From an uncultured Pseudomonadota bacterium (GTDB lineage Bacteria; Pseudomonadota; Gammaproteobacteria; Methylococcales; Methylomonadaceae), in contig CAIVBX010000114.1 of the NCBI GenBank assembly GCA_903904275.1, positions 1 to 12,845 on the forward strand: a DNA stretch of 12,845 nucleotides, read 5' to 3'. The translations under genes and the position numbers were made by a program. Under the pieces are notes generated by a model, which searched no databases, had not been told where the DNA came from, and saw only the letters and a program-made list of their open reading frames with translations. This document shows, one piece after another, positions 7,242 to 12,845 of this stretch (positions are counted from its first letter, which is position 1; each line of letters begins with the position of its first letter).

Positions 7242-8088
7242 TATTTTGCAACACACTTGCATTGTGTTTGACTAAATCCCGTAAAAAACGGGTAAATTCC
7301 ATTTGATGAAGTTGCTCCAAAACAATGGCGCGGGTGCGTAAATCTTTTAAACGATACATTGGCATTTTTTCATTAAACGCCAAGCCAATGATATTTCCGC
7401 GTCCCTGCACAGGAACAAATAGCAGTTTCCAATTAAATAATTTACCCAGCCATAACGCAATTTGTTGAAATTGGGGACGTTGCACGCCTCCCCAACAATT
7501 GATAACTAACATTCCATCTTTTTTAAGTAATTGTTGGCAATGGTCAAAAAATGACCAATTGCAAATTGCTTCTGCCATGCCCGTTGCATCAAACGCATCA
7601 ACCATAATCAAACTGTATAATTCGCGTTCAGAATCTAAACGTTTTCGAACATATTCTGCACCATCGCCAACAACGACTTTTAAACGCGAATCTAATGGCA
7701 AACCAAAATGACTACGCGCAATTTTCACCACACTTTTACGGTATTCAACGACTTTAACTTGGCAATTTGGAAATTGATATAACAAATATTTTGCAAGCGA
7801 TCCGCCACCCAAACCAATCAATAGCGCATCGTCATTCAAGTTATCTTTAAATAACATCCAACTCGACATCGTTCGCGCATATTCTAAATAAAGCTGATTT
7901 GGGTCACTGAGTAGCATCGAGCTTTGGCGAGGTATCGAACCAAAATGCAATGAACGTACGCCATCTGCTTCGACGATTTCTAACGCACCTTGGTCGTCAA
8001 AATCTTGGTGAATTAACAAGCCATCGTACTTGTACATGGAATGACTATTAAATAAGCGTTTGAATTTGCTATCTTGCGAGTTTGGCAT
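7228..8088 (-). CDS. Spermidine-synthase-like protein, possibly not an aminopropyltransferase
   Basis: The 286-residue protein has a Rossmann methyltransferase-like core as in spermidine synthase (SpeE): GLGGGSLAKYL (92-102, motif I), VVEY (113-116), GDGAEY (141-146) and VDAFD (163-167). The two Asp of VDAFD align with those of the SpeE catalytic SDCTDP segment, but the following Pro is Ala. The polyamine-binding YHE motif of SpeE aligns with YLEY (67-70), so the His is missing. It is therefore best called a SpeE-fold protein of unknown reaction. I prefer the ATG at 8088, which sits one base after the mnmA stop (TAAcATG). An in-frame GTG at 8121, inside mnmA, would add 11 residues. It is the last gene of a nudJ-mnmA operon, and no speD or other polyamine gene is nearby. 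Confidence 0.8.
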   Translation of the reverse strand: MPNSQDSKFKRLFNSHSMYKYDGLLIHQDFDDQGALEIVEADGVRSLHFGSIPRQSSMLLSDPNQLYLEYARTMSSWMLFKDNLNDDALLIGLGGGSLAKYLLYQFPNCQVKVVEYRKSVVKIARSHFGLPLDSRLKVVVGDGAEYVRKRLDSERELYSLIMVDAFDATGMAEAICNWSFFDHCQQLLKKDGMLVINCWGGVQRPQFQQIALWLGKLFNWKLLFVPVQGRGNIIGLAFNEKMPMYRLKDLRTRAIVLEQLHQMEFTRFLRDLVKHNASVLQNIIQK

Positions 8089-8089
8089 G

Positions 8090-9181
8090 TTAGATATTCG
8101 CCTTCGAGTCAATAATTCCACCGCCTAAACACACTTCGCCTTGATAAAAAACTACAGATTGACCTTCTGTTATCGCACGTTGTGGTTGTGAAAAAATGAC
8201 TTGATAACGCCCATTCTCTAGCGGTTTGATTAAACAATCTTGGTCTTCTTGGCGATAGCGCGTTTTCGCTTTGCAATGTAACGGTTCAGTCAACGGTTTA
8301 TCACTGCACCAATCCATATTTTCGGCAATCAACGAATTGTGCAACATCAACGGGTGATAATGCCCTTGCCCAACAATTAAAATGTTGTTCAGTACGTCTT
8401 TATCTAACACATACCACGGTTCATCGGGCGCATTTTTCACGCCTCCAATCCCTAAACCTTGTCGTTGTCCGAGCGTGTAATACATTAAACCGTGATGCTG
8501 ACCAATATATTGACCTTCAGGGGTTCGCATTTCACCTGCTTGTGTTGGCAAATAACGTTTTAAAAATTCGCTAAATTTTCGCTCTCCAATAAAACAAATG
8601 CCTGTGCTGTCTTTTTTTCTGGCATTTGCAAAACCTGCCTGTTCTGCCATCGCGCGAATTTCAGTTTTATGTAAATGTCCAATTGGAAATAACGTGCGTG
8701 ACAACGGTTTTTGTCCAAGTGTGTAAAGAAAATAACTTTGCTCTTTACTTGGGTCTAAACCTTTGAGCAACTGGAATTCACCGTTATTTTCACCAACCCG
8801 CGCATAATGCCCCGTCGCAATATAATCTGCGCCTAAATTATCAATTGCATAATGCAAAAACGCTTTAAACTTAACATGTTTGTTGCACAAAATATCGGGG
8901 TTTGGCGTGCGAGCGGCTTTGAATTCTGATAAGAAAACCTCGAAAACTTCGTCCCAGTATTCAGCGGCAAAATTGGCGGTTTTTAATTCGATGCCTAACG
9001 TGTCGCAAACTTGTTGCGCGTCGGCTAAATCTTGCATCGCGGTGCAGTATTCTGTACCGTCATCTTCTTCCCAATTTTTCATGAACAAGCCAGTCACGTT
9101 GTGACCTTGTTCGAGTAATAATAATGCCGTTACGGACGAATCTACGCCGCCAGACATTCCAACGATAATGTTTTTAGGCAT
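8090..9181 (-). CDS. mnmA: tRNA-specific 2-thiouridylase MnmA
   Basis: MnmA uses ATP and sulfur relayed by the Tus proteins to make 2-thiouridine at wobble position 34 of tRNAs for Lys, Glu and Gln. The 363-residue length is normal. Visible motifs are the PP-loop SGGVDS (10-15), catalytic Cys99 in PNPDILCN (93-100), the second catalytic Cys196 in DSTGICFIGE (191-200), and the tRNA-binding region TGHYAR (123-128). The ATG at 9181 overlaps the nudJ stop by 8 bases, and the downstream gene starts one base after its stop, so the three genes are almost certainly one transcript. The nudJ-mnmA pair is also adjacent in E. coli, which supports both names. Confidence 0.97.
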   Translation of the reverse strand: MPKNIIVGMSGGVDSSVTALLLLEQGHNVTGLFMKNWEEDDGTEYCTAMQDLADAQQVCDTLGIELKTANFAAEYWDEVFEVFLSEFKAARTPNPDILCNKHVKFKAFLHYAIDNLGADYIATGHYARVGENNGEFQLLKGLDPSKEQSYFLYTLGQKPLSRTLFPIGHLHKTEIRAMAEQAGFANARKKDSTGICFIGERKFSEFLKRYLPTQAGEMRTPEGQYIGQHHGLMYYTLGQRQGLGIGGVKNAPDEPWYVLDKDVLNNILIVGQGHYHPLMLHNSLIAENMDWCSDKPLTEPLHCKAKTRYRQEDQDCLIKPLENGRYQVIFSQPQRAITEGQSVVFYQGEVCLGGGIIDSKANI

Positions 9182-9623
9182 AATCCAGAAATGATTGTAA
9201 AAGTGAAAGGGGATAACGTGAACCGTTTAAATAATCGTCAACAGATGATAAAACAAGCGGACTACGCAGTGTCTTTGTTGCAATTTCATCGCGAGTAAGC
9301 CAATGCGTTGCGATAATTCCATCATCTAACACTTGATTCGGCTGATAATCGTGACATTGTCCAACAAAGCAAAAACGCACAAACGTGGGACTATTCGGAT
9401 TTCGCCGCCACAAACTGACGGCAGTAATATATTCAGGCGTGAAATGCCACGCGGTTTCTTCTAACACTTCGCGTTGCACGGCAGCAAGCAAATCTTCGCT
9501 TTCTTCTAAGTGTCCCGCAGGTTGATTGAATTGCAAACCGTAAGGGGTATTTTCTTCAACTAGCAAAAAGCGTTGCTCACGTTCAATAATTGCAGCAACG
9601 GTGACATGGGGTTTCCAAACCAT
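9174..9623 (-). CDS. nudJ: Nudix hydrolase NudJ
   Basis: The 149-residue protein closely resembles E. coli NudJ (YmfB), a phosphatase acting on thiamin pyrimidine pyrophosphate and nucleoside di- and triphosphates. It begins with MVWKPHVTVAA, and a QPAGHLE segment (34-40) leads into the Nudix box: G37, E43, REVLEET (51-57). The box Gly near its end is Ala58. The C-terminal SPLV (121-124) and SRYPL (135-139) also match NudJ. The open frame continues 43 codons further to 9752, but that extension crosses the tRNA-Phe promoter and has no family match, so the ATG at 9623 is chosen. No Shine-Dalgarno is visible. It is the first gene of the nudJ-mnmA-speE-like operon. Confidence 0.92.
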   Translation of the reverse strand: MVWKPHVTVAAIIEREQRFLLVEENTPYGLQFNQPAGHLEESEDLLAAVQREVLEETAWHFTPEYITAVSLWRRNPNSPTFVRFCFVGQCHDYQPNQVLDDGIIATHWLTRDEIATKTLRSPLVLSSVDDYLNGSRYPLSLLQSFLDYA

Positions 9624-9703
9624 AAATGAGTAAATTTCGGTATTAAAAACGGAGAATTTTACTCGATTTGATCTGTGAATGTTGTTAAAAATCACATTAG
9701 TGA

Positions 9704-9732
9704 TTGACGTAACGAGGTTAATCGAGTTTAAT
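9704..9732 (+). promoter_or_regulatory. Promoter of tRNA-Phe
   Basis: TTGACG (9704-9709, 5/6) is spaced 17 bases from TTTAAT (9727-9732, 5/6). It is followed by a GC-rich stretch, acgcgctc (9733-9740), where a stringent-control discriminator would sit. The tRNA begins at 9754, leaving a leader of about 15 bases for RNase processing. Confidence 0.65.
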
Positions 9733-9753
9733 ACGCGCTCTTTTAGACGCATT

Positions 9754-9829
9754 GCCCAGGTAGCTCAGTCGGTAGAGCAAAGGATTGAAAATCCTTGTGT
9801 CGACGGTTCGATTCCGCCCCCGGGCACCA
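9754..9829 (+). tRNA. tRNA-Phe (anticodon GAA)
   Basis: A 76-base cloverleaf with encoded CCA (9827-9829). The D stem is GCTC/GAGC, the anticodon stem AAGGA/TCCTT around loop TTGAAAA with GAA at 34-36, and the T loop is TTCGATT. The body resembles E. coli and Pseudomonas tRNA-Phe. Two pairs are unusual: A5 faces C68 in the acceptor stem, and A50 faces C64 in the T stem; both would be A-U if the Cs were Us. Identity is clear, but whether the molecule is fully functional is less so. No clear intrinsic terminator follows, only a T-rich tract near 9844-9850. Confidence 0.95.
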
Positions 9830-9917
9830 TCAAAAAGTTTTCTATTTTTTCCCCTGATTCAAAACTAATAAGCTACAATCCAGATTTTAATTTCAACAAA
9901 ATTTTTCGGAGCGTTCA

Positions 9918-10964
9918 ATGCGCCCATTATCTTTAATTATTCATCACATCATTGTTAGCACATTTTTATTTCAAATAAATTCTGCTTTAGCAGCTTCTGA
10001 ATTTACGCATTCAAAACCACAAAAAAAAGCTACTGACATTTGGGAACGTGTTCGTTCAGGGATGAAAATGCCAATGCCTTTTTCATCAATGCAACCACCC
10101 ACTACAACAGCAAAAGAAAGTCCAAAAATTGAACCTGAAATTGTGGTGAATGAACCCGAAAAACCTGCTGAAGAACCCAAAAAATCCAAGTACCTTATAG
10201 AACCGAATAAAGTTGTCGCCCCTTTATACAATTACACCGAATTAGGTTTGAAAATTCGATTTGGTTCAACCAATCCGCCAACTAACAAAGTGGAAAATAA
10301 CGAAGTTGCTAAAAATGAAATAGCAAAAGTGATAGAAATAAAACCACCATTGCTACCCAAAATTGAAAAACTAGACACCAAAACAACCATCATTGATGAG
10401 CGAATCAAAAAACACATTGATTTTTTTAGACAAAAACCAGGTTATTTATATCAAGTTACAGAACGCGCCCGCCCTTATTTGTATGGCATTGTCGAAGAAT
10501 TAAGTAAAAAACAATTGCCTTTAGAATTAGCATTATTGCCTATTGTTGAAAGTGCGTATCAACCCGAAGCACAATCCCCAAAAGGCGCGGCAGGACTTTG
10601 GCAATTTATGCCTGCAACAGGAAATGATTACGGTTTAAAACAAAATGAACAAAACGACGAACGCCTTGATATTCAAGCCTCAACCCGCGCCGCCATTCAC
10701 TTTTTAACAGATTTGAAAACACATTACAAAGGCGATTGGTTGCTAGCATTAGCGGCTTACAATTGCGGACAAGGTTCAGTCGATAATGCAATTAGCAAAA
10801 ATTTGGCAAATGGCTTGAAAGTCGATTATTGGTCGTTAGATTTACCAAAAGAAACGCAAGATTATGTGCCACGATTATTGGCGTTATCACATATTTTTGC
10901 GAATCCTGCATTGTACGGTTTGAAATTTGCACCGATTAAAAATGAACCTTATTTCAAAGTCTGA
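9918..10964 (+). CDS. MltD-like membrane-bound lytic transglycosylase
   Basis: This 348-residue exported protein cleaves the MurNAc-GlcNAc bond of peptidoglycan with formation of 1,6-anhydroMurNAc. A signal peptide occupies about 1-26 (hydrophobic 5-20, ending NSALAAS). The segment DIWERVRSG (40-48) matches the MltD N terminus. The SLT catalytic domain (about 160-335) has catalytic Glu211 in IVESAY (209-214), GLWQFMPATG (226-235), LAAYNCGQGSV (278-288) and KETQDYVPRLLAL (311-323). A Pro/Lys/Glu-rich region at about 58-155 separates the two parts; usual MltD proteins have only a short link here. No LysM peptidoglycan-binding repeats follow the catalytic domain. No lipobox Cys is seen, so it is likely periplasmic rather than a lipoprotein. 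The ATG at 9918 has a good Shine-Dalgarno, CGGAG (9907-9911). Confidence 0.88.
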   Translation: MRPLSLIIHHIIVSTFLFQINSALAASEFTHSKPQKKATDIWERVRSGMKMPMPFSSMQPPTTTAKESPKIEPEIVVNEPEKPAEEPKKSKYLIEPNKVVAPLYNYTELGLKIRFGSTNPPTNKVENNEVAKNEIAKVIEIKPPLLPKIEKLDTKTTIIDERIKKHIDFFRQKPGYLYQVTERARPYLYGIVEELSKKQLPLELALLPIVESAYQPEAQSPKGAAGLWQFMPATGNDYGLKQNEQNDERLDIQASTRAAIHFLTDLKTHYKGDWLLALAAYNCGQGSVDNAISKNLANGLKVDYWSLDLPKETQDYVPRLLALSHIFANPALYGLKFAPIKNEPYFKV

Positions 10965-11617
10965 CGAATAGCTTTTAGTGCGTTGACATCTATAGCATCC
11001 ACGCGACTATTTTTAACGCATAACGCACCACGAAAGCCTAAATAATCCGGTTGTAACGTGGATAATTTAGCGATATTTTCCAAACGTAACGAACCTGCTA
11101 AACCACAAATTAAATTTTGTGTTTTAGCTAATGTTACAAATTCTGCAATCATTTCATATTCCATAACGTCACTTAAAGAACCTTTTTTTTTGTCCATGGT
11201 ATCGAGCATGACACCTGCAAAATTGGCTTTTTTAAATTCTGAAATCATTGAAAAATCAGGTTTTGTATCGGCGAATAAAACAGCAATTAAACGAATTTCG
11301 ATTAAATTCGCTAATTTTTGAACAATCGAAAGCCAATCGCCTTCAGGAAAAAAACCAATTTTGACAAAATCCACGCCTGTTTTTGCCATTTCACAAACCG
11401 CATTAAAAATGATATTTGCGTCCATTGGTAAATCACCAATCGTTGCACTAATCGTGTTGCGACCGTTTATTTTGCTGACAATTTCTGCGACAGATTCAAC
11501 ATCCAACGCGCCCAACGCGCCAAATTCAGGCTGTTTTAAATCAATAATATCGACATTCGCATTTAAAACTAATTCGGCTTCCGCTAAATTTTTAACACTT
11601 GCGAGCATTCCCGTCAT
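10949..11617 (-). CDS. mfnB: (5-formylfuran-3-yl)methyl phosphate synthase, MfnB family
   Basis: The 222-residue TIM-barrel protein belongs to the MfnB (DUF556) family. In Methanocaldococcus this enzyme condenses two glyceraldehyde-3-phosphates into 4-(hydroxymethyl)-2-furancarboxaldehyde phosphate, the furan precursor of methanofuran; methylotrophic bacteria use a related methylofuran. The active-site residues are all present: Asp26 and Lys28 in IDLKQP (25-30), Lys86 in DFVKIG (83-88), and Asp139 with Lys143 in MLDTMDKKKG (137-146). The D-x3-K spacing equals Asp151/Lys155 of the archaeal enzyme. A strong Shine-Dalgarno and ATGA overlap with the upstream gene fix the start. It is the last gene of the minus-strand operon and overlaps the tail of mltD by 16 bases. 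Confidence 0.9.
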   Translation of the reverse strand: MTGMLASVKNLAEAELVLNANVDIIDLKQPEFGALGALDVESVAEIVSKINGRNTISATIGDLPMDANIIFNAVCEMAKTGVDFVKIGFFPEGDWLSIVQKLANLIEIRLIAVLFADTKPDFSMISEFKKANFAGVMLDTMDKKKGSLSDVMEYEMIAEFVTLAKTQNLICGLAGSLRLENIAKLSTLQPDYLGFRGALCVKNSRVDAIDVNALKAIRQTLK

Positions 11618-12159
11618 TTCATATTCTCCTTTTTAAATATTTCAATTTCGTCCATTAACCAGCCCCACGCTTCTAGTTCGCGTTCACCAGCGGTTTTTTC
11701 TAAACCAATTTTTAAATACGCAATTTCGTTGTCAATTTTTTCAATCGGTAACATTTTTAAACGACTGACCAAAATTGCGGCTTCTAAAACCGAATACTGA
11801 GCGCGATTAAACCCTAAAAATGGTGCGTGATTTTCCGTTTTTACAATTTGGCAAATCAATTTTGGACGTGTTTCATCGTCTTCAATACGCATCAATTTAA
11901 CTTCACTGTGTGCTAACGCATTTTTTAAAATCAACCCATTCAACGCCCAATCTCGTCGCCCTGTTAAACAACCTGCAAAAATTCGCACGTCATCGCAATA
12001 ATTTAAAACAGCGATTTTTGTTTCAAGCAAATTTGTTAAGGTTGTTGAAGGTCGAAACGGCAAAATCGCTATTTCATTTTGATAAATATGCACGCCCATT
12101 GGCGCAAGATGAACAATGCTAGTGGCATTTTGAGTAGTTACAATGAGTTCTTGAATCAT
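11614..12159 (-). CDS. DUF447 protein of the H4MPT/methylofuran gene set
   Basis: The 181-residue cytoplasmic protein matches the DUF447 family, an archaeal/methylotroph family with a flavin-reductase-like split-barrel fold. Typical features are HLAPMGVHI (17-25) near the N terminus, NYCDD (53-57), and the NRAQYSVLEAAIL stretch (118-130). Its biochemical role has not, to my knowledge, been established. In bacteria it occurs with tetrahydromethanopterin genes, and here it lies between a DHPS-like gene and mfnB. Both junctions are 4-base ATGA overlaps, indicating tightly coupled translation. A flavin-dependent step or a scaffold role in cofactor synthesis is an inference only. Confidence 0.82.
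   Translation of the reverse strand: MIQELIVTTQNATSIVHLAPMGVHIYQNEIAILPFRPSTTLTNLLETKIAVLNYCDDVRIFAGCLTGRRDWALNGLILKNALAHSEVKLMRIEDDETRPKLICQIVKTENHAPFLGFNRAQYSVLEAAILVSRLKMLPIEKIDNEIAYLKIGLEKTAGERELEAWGWLMDEIEIFKKENMK
11626..11633 (-). promoter_or_regulatory. Strong Shine-Dalgarno for mfnB
   Basis: AAAAGGAG on the minus strand, 8 bases before the mfnB ATG and inside the end of the DUF447 gene. It is one of only two clear Shine-Dalgarno sites noticed in the window and decides the mfnB start against the internal Met4. Confidence 0.7.
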
Positions 12160-12845
12160 GAATTTTTCTGTAAAGTTGTTCCAGCTGGTTTAAACGTATG
12201 CAAATCGACTTCGGATTCTTTTGAATCCACAGCACAACCCCAATCTAATGCTTGGTCTTGGTTAAATCGTTTGCCTAATTTCTGAGCAATTTCAGCACGA
12301 GCAAGTTCAACGCCCAAATAAAACGCATGACCACCATCATTTTCAACGCCTAATTTGGGGAATAATTCAAATGGGTCAGTTGCGCTGTGAAAACCGTCAC
12401 GGTTAAAAATATGTACGCCTTCTTCGCTGATTTGAATTCGATAACTTGGGTCTTTAATTTGTAAGGCGAGTTCTTGAATTTCTGCGAGCGAATAGGGAAA
12501 AGCAGAAGGTTCATGCAACGCCATCAAACCTGAATTGATATGTTTTGGCAATGTGTCATGTTCTTTGGCAGCAAACATAATACGTCGAGCTAAATCTGCT
12601 TCTTTTATCGCGCGTGACGCATGACGACTGACTTCAGTCGCTAAAATGTGATTGATATTTAATTCTGAGCAAATTCCCATCAATAACGCATTCATGCCAG
12701 CGGTGTCAGCGTGCGTTAATTCGGTGATATTACCCACACCGAGCATCATTTCAACATTAGGGTGATTTTGGCGAACTTCGTGGTAACGCACAATTGAAGA
12801 GGTAAAACCAAAATGAATCGGGTCTAAAATCGGGTCAACAATAAA
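12156..12845 (-). CDS. Dihydropteroate synthase-related protein (5' partial)
   Basis: The reading frame is open to the window edge, so 229 C-terminal residues are visible and the start lies beyond base 12845. A GTG at 12791 is internal, because the 18 codons before it continue the family sequence (DPILDPIHFGFTSSI). The visible part is the C-terminal portion of the DHPS-related family found in methanogens and H4MPT-using methylotrophs, with VGNITELTHADTAG, SRHASRAIKEADL and FELFPKLGVENDGGHAFYLG. It is thought to serve the pterin branch of methanopterin-type cofactor synthesis, where a pterin diphosphate is joined to an arylamine moiety; that role is inferred. Its stop overlaps the DUF447 start (ATGA). 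It is not folate FolP, which is much shorter and lacks this C-terminal region. Confidence 0.85.
   Translation of the reverse strand, partial: FIVDPILDPIHFGFTSSIVRYHEVRQNHPNVEMMLGVGNITELTHADTAGMNALLMGICSELNINHILATEVSRHASRAIKEADLARRIMFAAKEHDTLPKHINSGLMALHEPSAFPYSLAEIQELALQIKDPSYRIQISEEGVHIFNRDGFHSATDPFELFPKLGVENDGGHAFYLGVELARAEIAQKLGKRFNQDQALDWGCAVDSKESEVDLHTFKPAGTTLQKNS

Noticed and set aside
8089..8121. GTG start at 8121 for the SpeE-like gene
   Set aside because: It lies inside mnmA; the ATG at 8088, just after the mnmA stop, fits the compact operon better, though the longer form cannot be excluded.
9624..9752. N-terminal extension of nudJ from an upstream start at 9752
   Set aside because: It covers the tRNA-Phe promoter, has no match to NudJ, and the normal NudJ start MVWKPHVTV is at 9623.
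9754..9917. tRNA-Phe as an integration (att) site for a mobile element
   Set aside because: No integrase, no repeat of the tRNA 3' end seen in the window, and the neighbours are ordinary chromosomal genes.
9830..9917. tRNA terminator and mltD promoter
   Set aside because: The T-rich tract near 9844-9850 has no convincing stem, and TACAAT (9874-9879) looks like a -10 but has no -35 at a suitable distance.

Overview
The window looks like chromosomal DNA from a low-GC (roughly 40%, estimated by eye) gammaproteobacterial methanotroph of the Methylococcales type. Two things support this. The left end carries a divergent GroEL-like chaperonin followed by a sigma-54 activator, the mmoG-mmoR pair that normally flanks the soluble methane monooxygenase (sMMO) operon. 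The right end carries tetrahydromethanopterin/methylofuran cofactor genes, which in bacteria are typical of methylotrophs. No sMMO structural gene lies inside the window; if this reading is right, mmoXYBZDC should lie just before base 1.

Layout: 30-1727 mmoG (+) and 2012-3790 mmoR (+) are separated by 284 bases holding two sets of short repeats, both with a 20-base period. Next come ppk1 (3882-5972, +), a low-molecular-weight protein tyrosine phosphatase (6023-6529, +) and an overlapping dienelactone-hydrolase-family gene (6516-7241, +). A minus-strand operon, read from the right, contains nudJ (9623-9174), mnmA (9181-8090) and a spermidine-synthase-like gene (8088-7228). It converges on the hydrolase gene with a 14-base tail overlap. 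A tRNA-Phe(GAA) gene (9754-9829, +) with a clear promoter sits divergently beside nudJ, followed by an MltD-like lytic transglycosylase (9918-10964, +). The right end is a tightly coupled minus-strand operon: a DHPS-like gene (partial, runs off the edge), a DUF447 gene, then mfnB. Each junction is an ATGA overlap, and mfnB overlaps the mltD tail by 16 bases.

How the parts may work together: MmoG and MmoR are known to be needed for sMMO production in other methanotrophs, and H4MPT and methylofuran carry the formaldehyde/formyl carbon released later in methane oxidation. The middle genes are housekeeping: polyphosphate, tRNA thiolation, nucleotide clean-up and cell wall. The most striking observation is that the chaperonin keeps its substrate/GroES-binding face but has lost several nucleotide-pocket residues, including the catalytic Asp398 equivalent (now Asn). 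The phased repeats upstream of mmoR, two A-C mismatches in the tRNA-Phe, and the uncharacterised DUF447 gene embedded in a cofactor operon also deserve attention. No insertion sequence, integrase, CRISPR array or origin was seen, and no stretch over 300 bases lacks a gene.
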